Of a DNA stretch of 18,220 nucleotides, positions 16,688 through 18,220 are shown in pieces; position 1 is the first letter of the stretch, and every line of letters begins with the position of its first letter. The stretch is from NCBI GenBank assembly GCA_016926235.1, contig JAFGOZ010000167.1, forward strand, positions 1 to 18,220, written 5' to 3'. Source of the stretch: Bacteroidales bacterium. Lineage in GTDB: Bacteria; Bacteroidota; Bacteroidia; Bacteroidales; UBA10428. The notes under the pieces were generated by a model that was given only the letters and a program-made list of their open reading frames with translations, was not told where the DNA came from and searched no databases. A program made the translations under genes and the position numbers.

Positions 16688-17758
16688 CTATCTTTTAGTC
16701 AATAAGTCAAATAGTTCTTCATTAATATAATAATTTCCAGTACCCAATTTATCTTTTCGCAGCATTTTATCCTCAGCAAGCTTATTTAAATAGTTCGCTG
16801 CTGTTAGTCTTGAAACACCTAAATCATTTACTACAAACTCAATCTTTGTGTAGGGATGTTTGAATAAATTATTAAGCAAATCCTGACTGTAAAATTTATA
16901 ATTGTCTCGAAGTCTGTGTTTATAGTCAAGCATTAATCCCTTAATTTTTATTATTAGTTCAATTGTTTCCTTTGAAGTATACTCAACTCCTTTTATCATA
17001 AATAATATCCAATCCTCCCATAAATTTCCGTCTCTGACTTTTTGCAAAAAACGATAATAATCAGGTTTGTTTTTAATAATGTAATTGCTCAAATAAAGAA
17101 TTGGTAATGATTGAAGTTTTTCCAAAATCAAGTAGAGTATATTTATTATTCTACCAGTTCTTCCATTTCCGTCATAAAATGGATGAATACTCTCAAACTG
17201 AAAATGAATTATTGCCATTTTTATCAATGGGTCACAATCTTGTATTTCCGAATCATTTATGTATCTCTCAAGGTTTGCCATCAATTTCATGATTTCCTCA
17301 TAATCTTGTGGTGGAGTGTATATTGTCTCACCAGTTGCTGCGTTTTTTAATGCGGTTCCTGGTAATTTTCGAAATCCAGCTTTATTGTCCTCTAATACTT
17401 CTTGAATCTGTAAAATACTTTTATTAGTTAGCAACCCAGTTTTTGTGATTAACTCAAATCCTTTTTTAAGTGCTGAAATATAGTTTTGTACTTCTTTAGC
17501 TTGCAGTGATTTAAATGCATCAAGATTCAATTCAGATTTATACAAATCATCGTGTGTTGTAATTATATTTTCGATCGCTGAACTATCTTTTGCTTCTTGT
17601 AATCCAAGTGTATTAATCAGAATATTTTGATTGGGAATTGTTGATGCAATTCCTTTTAGTTCAGCTAATGCAGCATGTGCTGCTGGTAATGCTTTTAAAA
17701 CTTTCTTAGTTTCTAAATCAACATTTAATGGTAGTTCTGTTAATCCCCAAGTTTTCAT
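16688..17758 (-). CDS. Class II Fic domain protein AMPylator (SoFic-like)
   Basis: The 356-residue protein has the Fic signature HPFYDGNGRTGR at 192-203, matching HxFxDGNGRxxR. His192 is the catalytic base and the DGNGR loop binds the nucleotide phosphates. An N-terminal Fic_N region carries the inhibitory motif S-x-x-x-E-N (Ser59 to Asn64, with Glu63 blocking ATP), which defines class II, self-inhibited enzymes. Residues about 295-356 form a winged-helix-like C-terminus (HPYTKIEFVVNDLGVSRLTAANYLNKL), as in SoFic-type proteins of similar length (about 370). Such enzymes transfer AMP to protein hydroxyls; the target here is unknown. No antitoxin gene is adjacent, consistent with built-in inhibition. 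All key residues are intact. It stands alone between a repeat block and a response regulator. Confidence 0.93.
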   Translation of the reverse strand: MKTWGLTELPLNVDLETKKVLKALPAAHAALAELKGIASTIPNQNILINTLGLQEAKDSSAIENIITTHDDLYKSELNLDAFKSLQAKEVQNYISALKKGFELITKTGLLTNKSILQIQEVLEDNKAGFRKLPGTALKNAATGETIYTPPQDYEEIMKLMANLERYINDSEIQDCDPLIKMAIIHFQFESIHPFYDGNGRTGRIINILYLILEKLQSLPILYLSNYIIKNKPDYYRFLQKVRDGNLWEDWILFMIKGVEYTSKETIELIIKIKGLMLDYKHRLRDNYKFYSQDLLNNLFKHPYTKIEFVVNDLGVSRLTAANYLNKLAEDKMLRKDKLGTGNYYINEELFDLLTKR

Positions 17759-17760
17759 TT

Positions 17761-17785
17761 GTATAGTATTTTTAAAAATCTATAC
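17761..17785. promoter_or_regulatory. Inverted repeat over the fic transcription start (candidate operator)
   Basis: GTATAG (17761-17766) pairs with CTATAC (17780-17785), and between them ATTTTT (17768-17773) pairs with AAAAAT (17774-17779). One unpaired T (17767) breaks symmetry. The 25-bp element lies between the -7 box and the ATG, where binding would block initiation, or it would form a leader stem. Confidence 0.5.
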
Positions 17786-17817
17786 AAAGATAAACTCTTT
17801 TGTAAAGAAAATCCAAA
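17785..17817 (-). promoter_or_regulatory. Consensus promoter of the fic gene
   Basis: On the minus strand TTTG (17814-17817) is followed, after 21 nt, by TATCTTTG (17785-17792). Both boxes match the Bacteroidota -33/-7 consensus exactly, the only such full match seen in the window. Initiation is expected near 17778. Confidence 0.75.
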
Positions 17818-17827
17818 AATCTTTACA
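17801..17827. promoter_or_regulatory. Inverted repeat around the fic -33 box
   Basis: TGTAAAGA (17801-17808) and TCTTTACA (17820-17827) are perfect 8-bp inverted repeats that enclose the -33 TTTG. Centre-to-centre spacing of the half-sites (19 bp) is close to two helical turns, as expected for a dimeric DNA-binding protein. Confidence 0.5.
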
Positions 17828-17904
17828 TTTAAAAATTAATATGTATAAAAAACTATCAAATCTACGCATAAGGTCGTTTTTGAAGCATTGGCGATAAAAG
17901 TCTG

Positions 17905-18045
17905 CAATAAAAGCTGGCTGAGCCTTCGCGTAGCTTCAGCGGAGCAAGGCCGTTTCTCAAATGTACTACTTTTTCTCAATTTACGTAATGTTGCTTCCAT
18001 GTTCTTCGCTTCGTTATTAAACGTAGGTACGGCTTACTTTTATTG
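17905..18045. other. Structured non-coding element between fic and the response regulator
   Basis: A 9-bp inverted repeat, CAATAAAAG (17905-17913) and CTTTTATTG (18037-18045), brackets about 140 bp. Inside is a GC-richer hairpin region at 17916-17950: GGCT/AGCC (16 to 24 after 17900), CTTCGC (17924-17929) pairing with GCGGAG (17939-17944), and GCCTT (17922-17926) alternatively with AAGGC (17946-17950). No open frame is credible. It could be an old mobile-element remnant, a small RNA, or a repeated intergenic element; none is proven. Confidence 0.4.
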
Positions 18046-18074
18046 ACTCTTTATGGGCTGGCTATTTTTCCATA

Positions 18075-18220
18075 TTAATTATCTCGAAATATGTAACCAA
18101 CACCTCGGAATGTTTCAATTTTAACAGTCGGGTCATTTTTAAAATATTTTCTTAATCTGCTTATGAATACGTCCATACTACGACCTAAAAAATAATCGTT
18201 TTCTCCCCAAATTGTTTTTA
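18075..18220 (-). CDS. OmpR/PhoB-type response regulator, C-terminus only (partial)
   Basis: The last 47 codons and TAA stop are present; the rest lies beyond the window. The translation, from K-T-I-W-G-E-N-D-Y-F through S-M-D-V-F-I-S-R-L-R-K-Y-F to R-G-V-G-Y-I-F-R-D-N, is the end of a winged-helix Trans_Reg_C domain. It covers the recognition helix (SMDVFISRLRKYF) and the beta-hairpin wing (IETFRGVGYIF). Such proteins bind promoter DNA after phosphorylation by a partner histidine kinase. Which family member it is (for example RprY-like) cannot be decided from this piece. Confidence 0.9.
   Translation of the reverse strand, partial: KTIWGENDYFLGRSMDVFISRLRKYFKNDPTVKIETFRGVGYIFRDN

Noticed and set aside
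16688..17758. Fic-antitoxin (toxin-antitoxin) pair
   Set aside because: No separate antitoxin gene is adjacent; the inhibitory S-x-x-x-E-N motif is inside the same protein.
17631..17897. Plus-strand 88-codon frame over the fic 5' end
   Set aside because: It is antisense to the fic N-terminus and promoter and shows no recognisable protein features.

Overview
The window looks like a chromosomal segment from a Bacteroidota bacterium, probably of the Bacteroidales/Marinilabiliales type. The evidence is an AT-rich genome, Bacteroidota-type promoters (a TAnnTTTG -7 box), a Porin_10 outer-membrane protein, a DUF6261 protein, a secreted protein with a type IX secretion (T9SS) C-terminal sorting domain, and an OmpA/PD40 protein. 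Genus cannot be assigned from the sequence alone.

Layout. Positions 1-566 are the tail of an rRNA operon: the 3' end of 23S, a spacer hairpin, 5S and a strong intrinsic terminator. Positions 718-13455 are mostly ordinary core genes. They are a putative porin (+), an MltF-like membrane-bound lytic transglycosylase lipoprotein (+), a convergent two-gene minus-strand unit (LolC/E-type ABC permease, then a CoA-pyrophosphatase-type Nudix hydrolase), a divergent NamZ/DUF1343 exo-muramidase-like lipoprotein (+), a prephenate dehydrogenase-like protein (+), MutS (+), and an OmpA-family protein with PD40 and SPOR-like domains (+). A convergent minus-strand gene follows at 13462-14979, encoding a seven-repeat VCBS/FG-GAP beta-propeller with a T9SS tail, and then DUF6261 (-).

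From about 15.9 kb the window changes character. An approximately 800-bp stretch without credible genes (15891-16687) holds two families of short GC-rich hairpins. The first is four isolated palindromes with 3-nt loops. The second is a five-unit array with an exact 41-bp period, each unit carrying a GAC-NNN-GTC hairpin. A class II Fic protein (-) follows, with a consensus promoter and two nested inverted repeats in its control region. Next comes a structured intergenic stretch and finally the last 47 codons of an OmpR-type response regulator (-) cut by the window end.

How the genes relate: several products act on the envelope (porin, lytic transglycosylase, muramidase, lipoprotein-sorting permease, OmpA/SPOR protein, T9SS cargo), but apart from the permease-Nudix pair they appear to be separate transcription units. 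The most unusual material is the repeat-rich block and the Fic control region. I see no CRISPR, transposase, integrase or defence operon, and nothing that compels a new multi-gene system.
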